A stretch of DNA of 26,326 nucleotides, from NCBI GenBank assembly GCA_038212305.1, contig JBBQUP010000050.1:1-26326 (forward strand). Direction: 5' to 3'. The notes under the pieces were generated by a model. It saw only the letters and a list, made by a program, of their open reading frames with translations, was not told the origin of the DNA and made no database searches. Both the position numbers and the translations under genes were made by a program. This stretch comes from JBBQUP01 sp038212305 (GTDB taxonomy: Bacteria; Bacteroidota; Bacteroidia; Bacteroidales; Marinilabiliaceae). Shown here piece after piece: positions 25,137 through 26,326 of this stretch (position 1 is the first letter of the stretch; each line of letters begins with the position of its first letter).

Positions 25137-25895
25137 ATGAGTTTATCTAATAATTATAGCACTGGAATTGCACTTAGCGGTGGTGCTGTGCGTGGATTTG
25201 CTCATTTGGGTGTTTTAAAGGCTCTGCATGAAGCTGAAGTTTTCCCCGAAGTGATTTCTGGAGTTAGTGCGGGTAGTATTGTTGGGGCATTTTATGCTGA
25301 TGGCTATGAACCGGATGAAATTTTTGAGCTATTTGAAAAAAAGAAATTTTACGAGTTGGCAAATGTAATCTTTAGAAATTCTGGACTTCTGGATATTAAA
25401 GGATTAAGAACGCTTTTGGAAAATAATTTAAAGTCTAAATCATTTGACCAACTCCAAAAGCCGTTATATGTAGCTGCAACAAATTTATCAAAAGGCACAA
25501 TCGAATATTTTAACTCTGGAAGTATTGTGGATAAAGTATTGGCCTCTTCTAGTATCCCAATATTATTCAGACCAATAAAAATTAATAAAAGCATTTACGT
25601 TGATGGCGGATTGATAAATAATCTTCCGATTGAGCCAATAAGGAAACAATGCAAAAAACTGATTGGGGTTAACGTAAACCCACTGGAGGAAAATCCTGAA
25701 CTTAACGGATTGATTAATATAGCGATCCGTTCATTTAATATTAGCATAGCCACATCTTCAAACGATAAGAAAGATTCAATTGATGTGTATATTGAACCTC
25801 AGGAGTTAAGCAAGTACGGATATTTTAATGTTAAGAAGAGTCGAGATTTATTCAATATCGGCTATAATTCGGCTAAAAATACGTTAAGTATTTAA
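25137..25895 (+). CDS. Patatin-like phospholipase (RssA/NTE type)
   Basis: This 252-residue enzyme has the complete patatin catalytic layout: the oxyanion loop 'SGGAVRGFAHLGVL' (14-27), nucleophile Ser44 in 'SGVSAGS' (GxSxG), and Asp156 in 'YVDGGLINNLP', which completes the Ser-Asp dyad. The length fits the short bacterial RssA-like class that hydrolyses acyl esters of phospholipids. There is no signal peptide or membrane helix, so it is cytosolic or peripheral to the inner membrane. The natural lipid is unknown. The gene is intact and free-standing between two debris zones, with its own -7 box. The ATG at 25137 is the first in frame, and the fold begins at residue 9. Confidence 0.93.
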   Translation: MSLSNNYSTGIALSGGAVRGFAHLGVLKALHEAEVFPEVISGVSAGSIVGAFYADGYEPDEIFELFEKKKFYELANVIFRNSGLLDIKGLRTLLENNLKSKSFDQLQKPLYVAATNLSKGTIEYFNSGSIVDKVLASSSIPILFRPIKINKSIYVDGGLINNLPIEPIRKQCKKLIGVNVNPLEENPELNGLINIAIRSFNISIATSSNDKKDSIDVYIEPQELSKYGYFNVKKSRDLFNIGYNSAKNTLSI

Positions 25896-26001
25896 ATTAT
25901 ATTGTTAATAACTATTTTTCACCCAACTATGCAGTGACTTAGCAGTCCAGTGAAAAGTCTACTTCGGTTGTTTTATTAGTACTTCATAAAATCAAAAACA
26001 A

Positions 26002-26181
26002 TTAATATTTTCTGTCAGTCGGTTTTGTCATTGCAGAAGATACAATCCATTGATCACATTGCTCTGCGGTAACAAGGCCAAGATCAATTGCTGCTTTTTT
26101 TAGACTTATTTCTTCTTGAAAAGCTTTGTGAGCTATTATGCCGGCGTTTACATACCCAATATGAGGGGTTAGTGCAGTAAC
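26002..26181 (-). pseudogene. 3' fragment of a class II fumarase / aspartase gene
   Basis: The minus frame reads 'VTALTPHIGYVNAGIIAHKA', then FQEEISLKKAAIDLGLV and 'TAEQCDQWIVSSAMTKPTDR' KY and a stop. This is the C-terminal end of the fumarase C / aspartate ammonia-lyase family ('VTALxPHIGYxxAxxIAxxA', 'TLKEAALELGLxT'). Everything upstream is replaced from 26181 on by unrelated DNA, with a TAG right before the first Val codon. The catalytic parts are missing, so it cannot work. Whether the rest survives beyond the window, on the far side of an insertion, cannot be seen. Confidence 0.8.
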
Positions 26182-26326
26182 CTAAATTAACCCAACTTGC
26201 AGCCAAAACCACAAAATCAACGAATATTTGCCCAAAAATAAAGTATTTTCACTCAAATTTCGATTGTTTTGGACTTTTGTTTTGTGTAAGCTGCTGATTA
26301 TTAGTGTAAATTGTTTTTGAGATTTC
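26181..26326. mobile_element. Probable left end of an insertion sequence, running off the window
   Basis: The fumarase/aspartase homology ends sharply at the sequence CCTAAATTAACCCAACTTGC (from 26181), which looks like an IS terminal repeat. The CCTA tip is like that of IS1380-family elements such as ISEcp1, but the family is a guess. No transposase start is reached before the window ends, and neither the other end nor the target duplication can be checked here. Confidence 0.4.

Overview
The window looks like chromosomal DNA from a low-GC member of the Bacteroidota. It is probably environmental or marine and near Marinilabiliales/Bacteroidales, but that placement is inference. The evidence is a SusC/SusD pair, a PorP/SprF protein next to a giant adhesin with a gliding-type C-terminal domain, a BtuB/BtuG-like pair, and several promoter boxes of the Bacteroidota type TAnnTTTG.

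Left part (1-6.2 kb): the first codons of an exported protein are cut by the window edge. Next is a susC-susD glycan-uptake operon on the minus strand, closed by a strong intrinsic terminator. The best promoter candidate for it lies about 730 bp upstream of susC, so the operon may have a long leader holding a small doubtful ORF and repeats. A tRNA-Arg(TCT) gene follows, with its own -7 box and terminator.

Middle (6.5-12.1 kb): an MFS transporter sits behind a promoter and a terminator-like hairpin (attenuator or small RNA). Then comes a vitamin B12 uptake operon: cobalamin riboswitch, BtuB-type TonB-dependent receptor, and a beta-propeller surface lipoprotein resembling BtuG. Divergent from it is a small NAD(P)-binding oxidoreductase.

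12.2-20 kb: two signalling genes (a PAS histidine kinase and a REC-HK-REC hybrid) are 6 bp apart. Upstream of them lies an adhesin - PorP/SprF - OmpA cassette whose OmpA gene is reduced to a signal peptide and the extreme C-terminus. The adhesin has 97-residue Asp-rich repeats, thrombospondin type 3 calcium repeats and a type IX secretion-type C-terminal domain.

20.4-26.3 kb: mnmE (tRNA wobble modification), a secreted nucleoside-hydrolase-like protein, then a decayed mobile-element zone. That zone holds the 3' end of an IS21-type istB, a frameshifted serine recombinase and unidentified broken frames. A patatin-like phospholipase follows. The last feature is a 3' fragment of a class II fumarase/aspartase gene cut off at what looks like the end of an insertion sequence running out of the window.

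No CRISPR array, rRNA or phage module was seen. The least explained parts are the MFS leader, the long susC leader and the graveyard at 21.9-25.1 kb.
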